From positions 70,011,684 to 70,075,683 of the forward strand of contig NC_089982.1 in assembly GCF_036417845.1 (NCBI RefSeq): a stretch of DNA of 64,000 bases, read 5' to 3'. A model generated the notes under the pieces. That model saw nothing but the letters and a program-made list of their open reading frames with translations, had not been told where the DNA came from and ran no database searches. The position numbers were made by a program, and so were the translations under genes. Shown in pieces: positions 1 through 54,544 of this stretch (its first letter is position 1; every line of letters begins with the position of its first letter). This DNA comes from Apteryx mantelli. Its lineage: Eukaryota; Chordata; Aves; Apterygiformes; Apterygidae.

Positions 1-3000
1 GGCAGTTCTCTGTGCTGTCAAACTGACAAATTTTAGAGCTGCTTTTAAAAAGCCTTTTATCAGCACAGCTGTTGAGAGGTTTATACCACGTTACCCAGCA
101 GAATGTATACTCTACAAAGTACAGTAGCTGAAATCATCTTCAGTATTTTTCCTTCCAGCAGAATGCATGTAAAGTCTCAGATTCATCTCACATGAATTTA
201 GTCTCTTAAATGAAGTACCTGGGATGGGAATATTGTAGCCCTGGGCATTTATATTAAATAGGGAATGAAAGGCATGTGTGAGAGACCTAAATTTCAACAA
301 GTAGTGAGCAGCAATCCTTTGAAAATTAAATCTCTTGAGAAGTTTAAGATACTGAGGAATCAGTTTCAGCAGTCAAGCCTGAAGGTTAACTTTAAGGACC
401 TGCATTTTCAAGTCAAAATTCTTCATTGTGGTTCTAGCCACTGTTGAATGGAAGCATGGGAATAATTGATAGAGCAGGGAGGCCAGTTTCTCCCAGTCTT
501 GTAGATAACTCACCTAAGATTTTGGTGATAACCATTAATGTAGAAAGTCTCCAGTTCAGTCTAATGTTCAGTGCAATTTGGGAAATTTCTATCTGTAATG
601 TGTTTGTCTAAAGTCTGACTTCAACTTCCACTGTCAGACTGAATACAACACAATATGAGACAGACAGTACTAATACACTAGATAAATTCATCAAGAGTGG
701 AAGTTTTTGAATCATGAAAGCCTGATGTTCTAATAATGTATTTGCATTTTGTTAATGGAAAGAAACAAAGACATATTGTTGCCAAAATTTGACCCAGCTA
801 ACTGAAGAGTCACCCAAACTAATTACTGGTCATTCCAAAGCTATGGGCAAAATTAATCCTTCTCTTTGTAGTTTTTAGGACTGTTTTTATGGCGTGAATA
901 GTTTAAAGGGGTTCACAGAATGATTAAAGTTAAAACTTCTGGAGAGAAGGAATCTACTTAGTATCCTGCAACTATTTCTGTTTCAAAAGAAAAACTGTTA
1001 AAAATAACAGAGGATAATTAACAAGATGTAATCTGAGTCCAAAGTATATAGAAATCTAAATGTGGACAATGACTTCTTGTCTGTTTGTCTTCTGGAACAT
1101 GATGCTGTTATTCTCTTTCTCACGTATTTATCCACAAGCATATCCAGACTGTGTTTTGCATTTGTGAACTCTTTAAGGCTTCTATATTTATTTCATTACT
1201 ACCAGGATGGGAGTTTACTTTATGCAAGATGTATTTGTGTGTTTGCTTTTATTTATGGATGACTGAAATTCAATATGTTACTCAATATATAAATAGCACA
1301 AAAAATGCTTAGATATAGCTAAGAAAATACAATAATTCTGAAGACGTCCTTGGGGTGTATGCAACGTAGGCTCCGATGTTAGACTTGTGACGCTTAAGTG
1401 TGGTATTAGGCCTATTGGTCTCTTAATTGAGGCTTTCCCTGAGGAAGGATTGAATTCTAGTAAAATAAAAAATTTAGCTGTGATCTTCTTTCTAGGTTTA
1501 TGTATTTAAGACAATTGTTTTCTCAAACACTGTCTCATCTTTCCATTAACCTCTCTGGGCTCAGGCCAGACTCATAATAGCTGTTGTAACTTGTATGTAA
1601 TTTCCAGACCTAGTTTTGCAGAGGGATAAGGTGTATATGGAAAAAAAAATAAACAGAGGAAAACCTCCATGGATATATTAATAATCAAAATGTTGTTCTT
1701 CTTGAGTTAGATACCTATGTCTTTTCATACTACAGTTTTGTAGAAATGCGATTAATGGAACAGCTATTGTGGACCCAGGAATACCCTAAGTGATCTGGTC
1801 TGAAAAGGCTATCTTCTGTTTCTGATAGTGTCCTGTGTCAGAAAGTATAGCCATATCTTTTAGTCAAGTAATTCAAAAAGGAAGCTGCTAATAAGCAATG
1901 AAAGCAAAAATCCATGGGAAATGTAATCAGAAGCATTAATATGACTCATACAGAAGTCAGTCATTTGAGGGGAGATAGTGTTGGCTGACAGGGGAGAAAA
2001 TGGATGGTAAATATCTATACATTAGTTTCGGTTATATATGTTGGTGGTTGCACAGTTCAGTACTAATTTTCAGGTATCTGGGAAAAAATTTCCCGCTAGG
2101 AAATTCCTCTTGCTTGATCCTTTCCTGTATCTAGTCACACTAATGAATCTGCCCATATATACATTGATAAATAGCATAAAACATCATAGGAGATTTTGAA
2201 TACACAAAAAATACTGCTTAACACTTACCAGGGTGGATGGTATGAATGGCTTGAACATACATAATAACATGAAATAAAAATAAAGAAGCATTTTATATAA
2301 AAATCAGTTACAAATTTAAAAACTAATCCTGCTTCCATAGGAACAGTAACAAATACCCACTGGCCTTAATAGAAACTGGATTAGGCCCCATGTCAAGGCA
2401 ACTTCTATTTTTGGAGTTATATGTAACTGCCTTATAAGTTCAACATGGAACTTTACTGGTTTAGACCATGAACTCTTCATTTTGATCTATTGTGGGCTTT
2501 TTTTTTTTTTATATAATAGTAATGTGTACTTGTACAACAGCGTTTGTGAGAGGGCATCAGCATTGGCTGAAGGCTTCTTGGGGTAATAATTTTTCTTAAA
2601 GTCATGAGAATTATTATTCTGCATTTTATAGAACAAAATAAAGCTTCAAAAAGTTCAGACTAATTGTTTTAAAAAGTTGCTTACTGTCATCAGAGGCTCT
2701 CCTTGAATCCAGTAAAGCCTAATTTCTAAGATATACAGCCATTACTGAAGTGCGCTAAAAAACATCCGAACCAAACCAAAAGATACTTTCAATGCAGTGA
2801 CAGCTATTTTGAAATATCAACCCAAAAACTAACTCACCAGGCATGTGACTTCTAAGGGTGCATCTTCAGTGGAGTTTTAGTTCCAATCAGGAGTGCACAA
2901 TTTTGTCCTTCTTCTGAACTTTGCTTTCATTCACATCAGAGTGATTTTGGTCCACATGAGCTGGATATCATGTCCTCAGGATCTCAGGTTTCAGTCTACA

Positions 3001-3430
3001 GATCTGCCTCTGCTGATCCCTGGTACTTGCTAAAGGTGAAGTGGCAGATGGTGCTACTGCACTGAAAGCTTAATAGAGCGCTAGGCTACAAATAGAGTCA
3101 GTTAGCTAGAAGAGGCCCTATTTCATTCCTTGTGTTAGAAGTCAAACCAGGTGCATGAAGTGGTGACTTGCCAGAAGTAAAAAAGGAAATTGCTGACAAA
3201 ATCTGAAAAAATCTGCTTCTCACAGTATCGTCATCCTTCCCTATAAGGTTTTGCAATTTATAACTGTCTCATATGTTGCTAGTGGAAAAAAACAAACAGC
3301 AGCAAAAATTTAACTGTAATGATAATTCTCTTAATAAAGCATTTATGACCTTGATAAATATAATAACTAAATTCATAACACTGCCAGTTATCAGATACTG
3401 TAATTTCCCATTCTTTTTCTTGATTTATAG
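1..3430. other. FAM184B intron (5' side), no gene seen
   Basis: AT-rich intronic sequence upstream of the first visible FAM184B exon. Open frames here are short and show no family resemblance. A weak MIR-like string near 2.6 kb was not convincing. Confidence 0.7.
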
Positions 3431-30205
<26,775 letters not shown>

Positions 30206-30289
30206 AGCAAACATGCTACTCAGAATTACTAGAAAAGATGTTTCCATTTTCTCTTGGGAAATGATAGTCTAATATATGATTTAGAAAAA

Positions 30290-30295
30290 AATAAA
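30290..30295 (+). terminator. FAM184B: FAM184B poly(A) signal
   Basis: An AATAAA hexamer lies 85 nt after the FAM184B stop at 30203-30205, in A/T-rich sequence. It is the first plus-strand hexamer after the stop, giving a short 3' UTR. Later signals may also be used. Confidence 0.6.
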
Positions 30296-31250
30296 AATAT
30301 TTATGTAATTTCCAAATACATTATTAGGAACAACTGCACTCTCTTACATCTAGTTACTATGGAATTACAGGCATGGATTTTGGAAAAAATGCAGTTTTTT
30401 AACATCCTCTGTAAACAATGAAGGAAGTGCAAAATTGTAGATATTGTTATGTGAAGAGAGTTTATAATCAAGAGAACATACCCCTCCACAATTACATTAA
30501 ATATGCAATTTGTTCTCAGATACTTCCTGTCTGTCAGTCTGGCTCCAGCTGAAGAAACACCTTACTTCTGTAGGTGATTTCAGTAAATTTATGCATTTGT
30601 TTCATCAGCTGCTTAAAATCATTTCAGCTTATATTAATGTAAGTTTATGAGTTTGAATAGTTGTTAAACTTATTTTATGCTGTACAGGATGTGGTATACC
30701 TCCAAGAATAGCATGTTTATAGCAGGCTCTTTAAGAAATAGTTTCTGGTTAGATTAATAAACTATTATTTCCTCATTTTGTATAGTCAGTATTACAAAAT
30801 AAGATTCCTGTTTCACTTCAACACATGTAAAAATTATCCTGATAAATCAGGATAATATGTAAGTATGCATATTAAAACTTGCTTGTAAATCATCCCTTTG
30901 TATGTTTGCAAAATAGCGCTGTTATGCTGGAGTCAGACTGATACTTTCAGAATTCCAGATTCATGGAAACTGCATATTTGGACATTTAATCTCAATATTG
31001 TTCTTATGCTTACCTAAATACAAAGTGAGTGAAGGACTACATTTATTATATCATGCTTGCCAACTCATTGCTGGGAAGGGATGGTGCTATTCTAAAAGAA
31101 GACACCCATAAATAAATTAGCTTAGGCAATCTGTCAACAGATGTTGTCAAAAAGACCTCCAGAATCTTTACTACTAAGTAGTGCTCCATAATAGAAACAT
31201 TCTGTAGACTGAAACAGTACTGATGACCCAACATCCACACTTAGTAATCT

Positions 31251-31264
31251 GGGGGGGGGGGGGG
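31251..31264 (+). repeat. G14 homopolymer
   Basis: Fourteen consecutive G in the FAM184B-MED28 intergenic region, inside AT-rich sequence. Similar runs occur at 47753-47764 (12 G) and about 43170-43179 in LAP3 introns. Confidence 0.95.
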
Positions 31265-31728
31265 TAATTATATTTTGCACCACCTCTACACTAGCTTGAC
31301 ATCAACAGAACACCAACATTGGGAGTGCATTACATAACCTTCAGGGTGCATTTTGCCATTTCATTTCATCCAAAAGGAATCAAGTTTTCATAGCCCAAGA
31401 CCCCTTCACGATATAAGTGAGAGCCCAGGGGAGACAGCTGATTCACTTCAAAAAGCACTCTTGATCTGAGCTAAATGCAGACAAATCAAAGGATGCTTCT
31501 GCAGTGTTATTTAAGAATAATTTGCAGTATTTTTCCAAGATCACAAAACATGGTAATCTTTGCAAGTATTTTCAACATACTAGCAAAATCCAGTTAGAGG
31601 AAAGCTAGGGTCACCCTTTCAAGAAGGGACAGGATGCATTCTGGAAAACATTCTACTAAAAAACATAAGAGCTCTGCATACTTTCCATTTAAATATAAAG
31701 CCAATCCATATTTTTGCAAAAAGGATAA

Positions 31729-31734
31729 TTTATT
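31729..31734 (-). terminator. MED28: MED28 poly(A) signal (proximal)
   Basis: TTTATT on the plus strand reads AATAAA on the minus strand, about 125 nt after the MED28 stop codon. It predicts a short 3' UTR. Further hexamers occur nearer 31042, so longer 3' UTRs are possible. Confidence 0.5.
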
Positions 31735-31858
31735 TGGCTCAGTTCTCTGTCTTAACTATTTATATTTGCAGTACAAATTACATTATACAAAAATCAGATA
31801 AAGTAGAAAGAGCAACACCACTTTGCACTGTTCAAAATATTCTTCAGATATGTAAAGG

Positions 31859-34060
31859 TCATGTTTGCTTCATTGGAGCAGGAATATTAGCAGATGCCTG
31901 TTCTAGGTAAGCTAATGGACCTTGAGGCATTTCCGCAGGCTTTTTGTGTTGTACACTGATATCTTCCAGGACCTGTTGCCAGTGTCTTAGTTTACCTAAA
32001 TGTTTCTGAATTAATGCTTCTTTTCTCTGCAATTCATTCCTTAATTCTGAAACATCCTATGGGTGAAAAAAACATATATTAGTAAATAGACAGTATTCAT
32101 AATAATCACCTCAGACTAAAAAAATTACAAAGTTTTTATATAAGTTCTTGAACTAATCTTATGGGGATTCTAACAGTGAAAAAGCACTTAATAGAACAGA
32201 GATAAAGCATCATGAATGCACTAGTTCTGTTCCCGTGGGTCACAGGCTTCAGAGAGATCATACTTTTGGCAGAATTAGACTGACTGGTTTGCTTCTTCAG
32301 GTCAACTAACATTATTCACCTTTGTGTTCCAAGAAGAGCTCGCATCCAGCTTCTTCACGTTGATGGTGAGAGCTATGTTAACAGCCTGAGTTCTACCAAC
32401 ATACAGTACCATGTTGAGAAACCCAGAATTAATGTGAATGAGGTGATCTAACTGTACTGGTACAGCAGCTTATCTAGTACAATACAGACAAATTAAACTT
32501 ACCTCTTTAATTACTTGATCTGGTTTCTGGACAGACAGCTGCAGTCTTTTTTGTAGGAAAAAACATTCTGTTTGTCTTGCAACATCCAGAAATTTCTGGA
32601 TACACTGATCAACACCTAAACATGCAACAGCAAAATTGAAAGAACAGATTCCAGAAAAGAAGTTATCAGGCTGTTATAGGTAGTTTTGTGCATGTTATTA
32701 AAAATACTTTTCTTCTAGAAAGAAAATCTTAAGGTTTACTAAAATGGATTTTAATGGTACATATTTATAAAAACAGAACGTATATTAGGTCTCTGTATAA
32801 AATGCTGCTCTGAAAACTTTCAGAACTTCTTGTAGAGGTGTAAGAAAACAGATTTTTTTTTTCCCCCATAGAAGTCTTCTTACATCTACTACAACAATAA
32901 AGACTGATAAAATATTTTGTGGGACTTGGCTAAATAAAGTATTTCACCACTTGCCTGAACAACAAGCTCACTGTACAGTTCTTGAATGCAAATATATTTA
33001 GGAGAATATTCTACCTTTAGAAATTATGCATTACTGTTTTGATTTAAAAAAAATTCCCATTCCAGCATATGAATATAACCCAGTACACAAAATAAAGTAG
33101 CTTTCACCAAGCATTTATGCTGGTTTTTAACGGGAACTTAGGAGTCAGGCCTGAGAAATTTTTCAGGAAAAAGTACACCTCTAAAAAGTATTCATGGGCC
33201 TTTTTTTTTAACTTTCTATTTATATCAATTCTGTGTTAATCCTATCTCCCCCAGATATACCCGTCACACAAGTTTTAAAGCACTGCTGCTAAGCAGTCTA
33301 GATCTTCCCTTTCCAACGTTTTATTATTGCTCCCTATGTACAGCTTCATACTAGCTTCCTCCTTTTTGAACCAAGTATTTAAACAAGATTCTCCACCGCA
33401 CAAAAAACAAAGCAAAGCAAAGCACAGCACACCCCCCCCGAAGTCCGCTGTCACGCCAACCCTTCCCACGACCGCGCTCCCAGGCGGGTGCGGGGCTCCT
33501 CCCCGCACGGTGTCCCGCCGCCGTGACCAGAGCCGCCCGCGAGGGGGCGGGCAGCCCGCAGCCCCCCGGAGGCGGCGCCGCCGCTCGGGGCCTCAGCGAG
33601 GTTCCAAACCCCCCCCGGGCTCGGGCGGCCCGGTTCGCGCCGCCCCGGCCGCTGCGGCCCCTGAAACGCTCCGGAGCGCCGCAGGGGCGGCTCGGCCCCC
33701 CCGGGCCAAGCCCGCGGCGCGCAGCGCGGCCTCACCGGTGCGGATCTCCTCCTGGTCCGTCCCGTTCACGTAGTCCTGGCTCACCAGCGAGGCGAAGCAG
33801 GCCTGCGACACAGCGAGCGCCGTGAGCCCCAGCGCGGCCGCCGCCACGGCCGCCGCCACGGCCGCCCCCGCCCCGCCCCGCGCCCCCCGCACCTCAAAGG
33901 ACGCTTCCAGCTCGTCCACGAGCGTGTTGTTGGGGTTGCGCGGCCCCGGCGGCGGCGCGATGAGGCCGGGCGGGCCGGGCCCCCCGGGCGGCCCCGGCGG
34001 CGGCGGCCCCGGCGGCCCCGGCGCCTGGTTCGCGAACATCCCGCTCAGCGCGCCCGCCAT
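31859..34060 (-). CDS. MED28: MED28, Mediator complex subunit 28, complete (4 exons, 181 aa)
   Basis: Encodes a head-module subunit of Mediator, the nuclear co-activator linking transcription factors to RNA polymerase II; the mammalian protein (magicin) is also reported with merlin and Grb2 at the cortex. Exons on the minus strand: 34060-33893, 33802-33736, 32615-32503 and 32056-31859. They join with matching phases into 546 nt. The start is ATG at 34060, followed by [12 protein letters not shown] and a Gly/Pro-rich linker to about residue 42. Then comes the conserved core ([53 protein letters not shown]) and a C-terminal helix ending [10 protein letters not shown]. The human protein is 178 aa, and the extra residues lie in the Gly/Pro linker. 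It sits between FAM184B (tail to tail) and LAP3 (same strand, about 1.2 kb upstream). Conservation leaves little doubt. Confidence 0.97.
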
Positions 34061-34400
34061 GGCGCGGCGCTGCGGGCGGAGCGGCGGCTGCGCATGCGCC
34101 ATCCGCCCGGGCGGGGCGGGGCGGAGCGGAGCCGAAAGGGCGCGGGCGCAGCCCTGCCCCGCCGGGCCACCGTCGCTCCCCACGAGCCGCCGGCAGCGCA
34201 GCGCGTGCGGGGCGGCGCCGGGCGCGGTTCCCGCCTCGGCGGCTGTGCGGCGCCCGGGCGCGGCTGCCCCCCCCCCCCCCGGGGAGGCTTCAGAAAGCGG
34301 CGCGGGGAGCGGAGCAGCGCAGCGCGTCGGCAGCCGCCTGCGCCCTCCCGTGGGGCCGCCGCTGTCCGCCCTGCGGCCCGGGTAAGCGCCCCGCGTAACC
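33440..34400 (-). promoter_or_regulatory. MED28: CpG-island promoter of MED28
   Basis: About 1 kb of very CpG-dense, GC-rich sequence spans MED28 exons 1-2 and the region upstream, in contrast to the AT-rich flanks. GC boxes (GGGGCGG type) lie at about 34110-34130. A TGCGCATGCGC palindrome at 34089-34099, about 30 bp above the start codon, matches the NRF1 consensus. No TATA box is seen, as expected for a housekeeping promoter. Long open frames across the island on both strands are products of its composition. Confidence 0.8.
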
Positions 34401-35291
34401 GGCGGTGGGGAGGCCCCAGGCAAAGGGGAGACCCACCCGCCCGCGTCCTCCTCTGACTTCTCCGAAAGGCACGATAGGTTAAGTCTGTCTGATAGTTTCA
34501 CGAGTTCTAGAAATACGTGATTTGCTCTGAAACCAACAGATTCACGCTAGTGAAAGAGCCAGCACCAGGATGACAGAAAAATGTGGAAATAGTGCCAGAT
34601 TGTGGACCTATCCCCCCCCCCAACCCACCCACCCACCCTTATTTCTCTTTATTCATTTTTGTAAAGTAGCCATGGGATTCAGGATACACTTGCGTTGCTA
34701 CTTGTTCAAAATCCCCTCCCTCAGGGGATGGCGTCCTGCGGCCATACCTGTCCCCACACCAGCAGCTGCTTAGGAAGCATTTTGGTGCATGGTTTCTGCA
34801 ACAGGACACATCACAGGCAGCTCTAGCTCCTCCCCTGCTGTACCCTGACAGGATTTTTATGAACAACCTTCCAGAGTTAGTTTTCCACCATCAGTGATTC
34901 ACCCCAGAGCAGCACAGCTATGATTTCTAACTACTGTTAATTCTTCTCTTTAAGTTAAAAAAACCCTCTGAGACAGGCACACAAAAAAAGAGATTTATTG
35001 TTCGCAGTAATTACACTTACTTTACAGATAAATTAGGAGTTCAGATGTTTTCAGTGATCATGTTTTGGTATTAAATATCTGAAATAAAATATTCTGTTTG
35101 AACTATTTGAAACTGAATAACATGGGAAGACAAATCTCAAGTGTGAGATGCTCTTACCCAGTAATGGTTTATAAACGTATTTGCAGTTCATTGCTATAGT
35201 GAAAATATGCTTGGGCATTCATTTATTATTAATACATTGAAAGTTTTGGGGGCTTTTTTAAGGCAGGGTGGAAGATTTTAGAATTAGTATT
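34401..35291. other. MED28-LAP3 intergenic and LAP3 3' UTR
   Basis: Between the MED28 CpG island and the LAP3 stop. It has a C-rich run with CCCA units at about 34612-34640 and minus-strand AATAAA hexamers for LAP3. No gene seen. Confidence 0.65.
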
Positions 35292-52119
<16,828 letters not shown>

Positions 52120-52180
52120 GGCGGGCCGAGCCGGGCCGTCTGCGGCGCGCTCGCCTCGTCAGGCGGCGGAGGCGAGGCGA

Positions 52181-52240
52181 GGGGAGGGGAGAGGGGCGGG
52201 ACGGGACGGAGGCCGCGGCCCCCGCCCCTCTCCCCTCCCT
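52181..52240. repeat. 19-bp inverted repeat, 20-nt spacer, upstream of LAP3
   Basis: The arm at 52182-52200 (G/A only except one C) is the exact reverse complement of 52221-52239, with a 20-nt spacer that itself ends in the palindrome GGCCGCGGCC. The purine arm holds several runs of four G. It lies 60-120 bp upstream of the LAP3 start codon, so near the likely transcription start. It could form a cruciform, triplex or G-quadruplex. Confidence 0.8.
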
Positions 52241-52460
52241 CCTCCCTCCTCCCTCCTTCGCGGCGACCGTGTGCCGGGGCGGGCCGCAGGCCGCGGGGCG
52301 AGGGCCGCCGCCGCCGCCGCCGCGCTGGCCCGGCAATGGTGGGGCGGGGTGGCGCCGGCGCCGCGCCGGGCTTGGGCCTCGCGGGTGCCCGGGCAGTTCC
52401 GCACACTGCGGAGGACGAAACAGCTCGCGGTTCTTGTCCTGCAGGCGTATCGCAGGCTTT

Positions 52461-54544
52461 AAAAAACGATCTCGATGCGCATACTAAATACTCTATGTGC
52501 ACGCTGAAGAGTAAAGTGTAAATAGTTTATGAAAGGGGTGCAGAGGCAGCAGGTTTGCTGGTTCCCGTGTCGGGTGGTGGTGGGCTCGTGTGGCAGCACT
52601 GCGTCTGTCCAGGAAGAGCCGATTAGGTCTTAGGAGAAAGCAGTAACAGTCTCAGAGTGACATTTAAAAAGGGAGAAAATGTAGGAGCTGAAAATAAAAG
52701 GCCAGTGAAAACGACTGTGGTAACATTTCCTCAGGAAAATCCACGGCAAAATACTCAGTCATCAGTGGAACAACAGGTCAGTTTATGCTAGTTTAGCAAA
52801 AGCGCAATATGGGAAAGGCCTGTGTGGAGTTTGCTGACATTCACTGCACTGTCAGCACGAAGACCCCGAGTTTCAGTGGCACCGAACATACGCTGTGTTT
52901 TAATGGCAAGTGACTTGGATTTCTTTTTTGAGAATTGTGAAAGATAGTTTATAAGTAATGTGAGAATCTGCTTCACACGCTTGGATAACAACTAGTTTGC
53001 CTTACCATACATCTGTAACTGGACTTGCACTGTTACATTGAGAGAACATTACCAAAAAGGGTAGCTCAAGCTATTATTCTGTAGTACTGGATTGCAGTTC
53101 CCACCTAGCCACTTTTCCATTAGGTGGTACAAAGAGAACTAATCTGTCTTACTAAAGACAATGCCATTCAGAGACAATGCCTGAAGGAAATTGCATCCAA
53201 TTTGATTTATTCTGTAAAATTACATTTTAAACATTAAATCACAACATTCTTTTTAAAAAATCAAAGTGGTAACCGAATTTTTTCCTTCATTTATTTAGGA
53301 GAGTCTCCCATATACAAGGAACAGTTTTTCAGTTCTTTGAGGAATATCTGTAACTTCTCTACAGCTTCTCTACATCCTGCATGTAGCTTCTTCACTCTGC
53401 ATGTACAAATTAAATGGGCGTTTTCAGGGTATCTGAAGTTGTCTTTTGACATTACTGAAAAATACAATTTGGCCCATAATCGCTTTAAAGTTCTGGACAG
53501 TTAATACTCATAAATGCTTTCATTTAGGATTTCAAATCTTCCAAAATTAAAAGAATCCGAAAATAAGTCTTCATTTCCACTTATCCAGCATGCATATGAA
53601 GAGCTATGGCTTTATGCGTAGAACAAAAATGAAAATATGTAAATAAAGTAGATCACCCTTTATATCAAATTCCACAGTATTTCTCCAAGTATTTTATGAT
53701 GTAAAATGGAAAGTTGAAGTGGTCTAAGTGGTAGGTTGTTATCCATTGTTAGTCTTAAGGTGTCGATTTGTAATTGTACATCATTAACTATGGGTAATTG
53801 AATTTAACCTTATTTTTCCAGGCAACAAAAGAATAAATGTTCTATACACTGTCCCATCAGTGTGTCTTAACAGTGCTTGACTGAGACAACCTGTGCACCT
53901 GAACAGTTACTTCAGCCTTATATCTGTTTTGTTCAGTTTACTTCATACATGATAATACTCCTGTTCACTCTAAAGTGAAGATATTTTCTCACATGTCACA
54001 AAATAATCATTGGATGATAATGTTATTTGGTTGTTCAACTAATGATGTTACAATATCCTACCGTAATATCCAGAAATGCTCATATATCTGCTGTGAGAAA
54101 CCATTGGACCATTACTGCAGAGTATGCTTCATCGTTGACAAAGTTCAACGCACAGATCAAAAAGCAGATCAGCTGAGTTGTCCCTCTTTATTTACTCTAA
54201 TTGTATTTTAGAGCTACTGTGACCTGTCTAGGAATCCAGTCCAACAAATCTTTAATCTTGTCCTTACCTGACAAGTGAGTAGTCCCACTGCTGTTACTTA
54301 ATAATTAGTTTTGGGGGGATTACGCAGTTTGTCAGCAGTATAAAAAATGTGCATACATGCAAATACTACCACTGAAAAGACTTTCTGAAGCTATCTCTCT
54401 ACATGAAGGATCTCTAAGTCTACTTTCTTTTCACTTCCTAAAGAGAGTTATATTTAGTAATGGATAAATTATGTGTTACAATATAATTTTTTCTTTACCA
54501 AGTTACATGTTCATAGAACAATTACAAATGACAAGTATTTCATT
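52461..54544. other. Region upstream of LAP3, no gene seen
   Basis: Returns abruptly to AT-rich sequence after the LAP3 island. Open frames are short and unremarkable. A minus-strand AATAAA at 54187-54192 may end the gene candidate at 54.5-56.4 kb. Confidence 0.6.

Larger units (their letters stand above)
30206..31858. other. FAM184B-MED28 intergenic (tail to tail)
   Basis: Contains the 3' UTRs of the two convergent genes, a G14 run at 31251 and no convincing coding sequence. Both strands carry poly(A) hexamers. Confidence 0.7.

Noticed and set aside
2595-2700. MIR-like string (attattattctgcatttta)
   Set aside because: Only the first block resembles MIR; later blocks do not follow.
33593-34501. 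302-codon minus-strand frame over the MED28 CpG island
   Set aside because: Contains MED28 exons 1-2 plus intron and upstream sequence read through; length is due to GC-rich, stop-poor composition.
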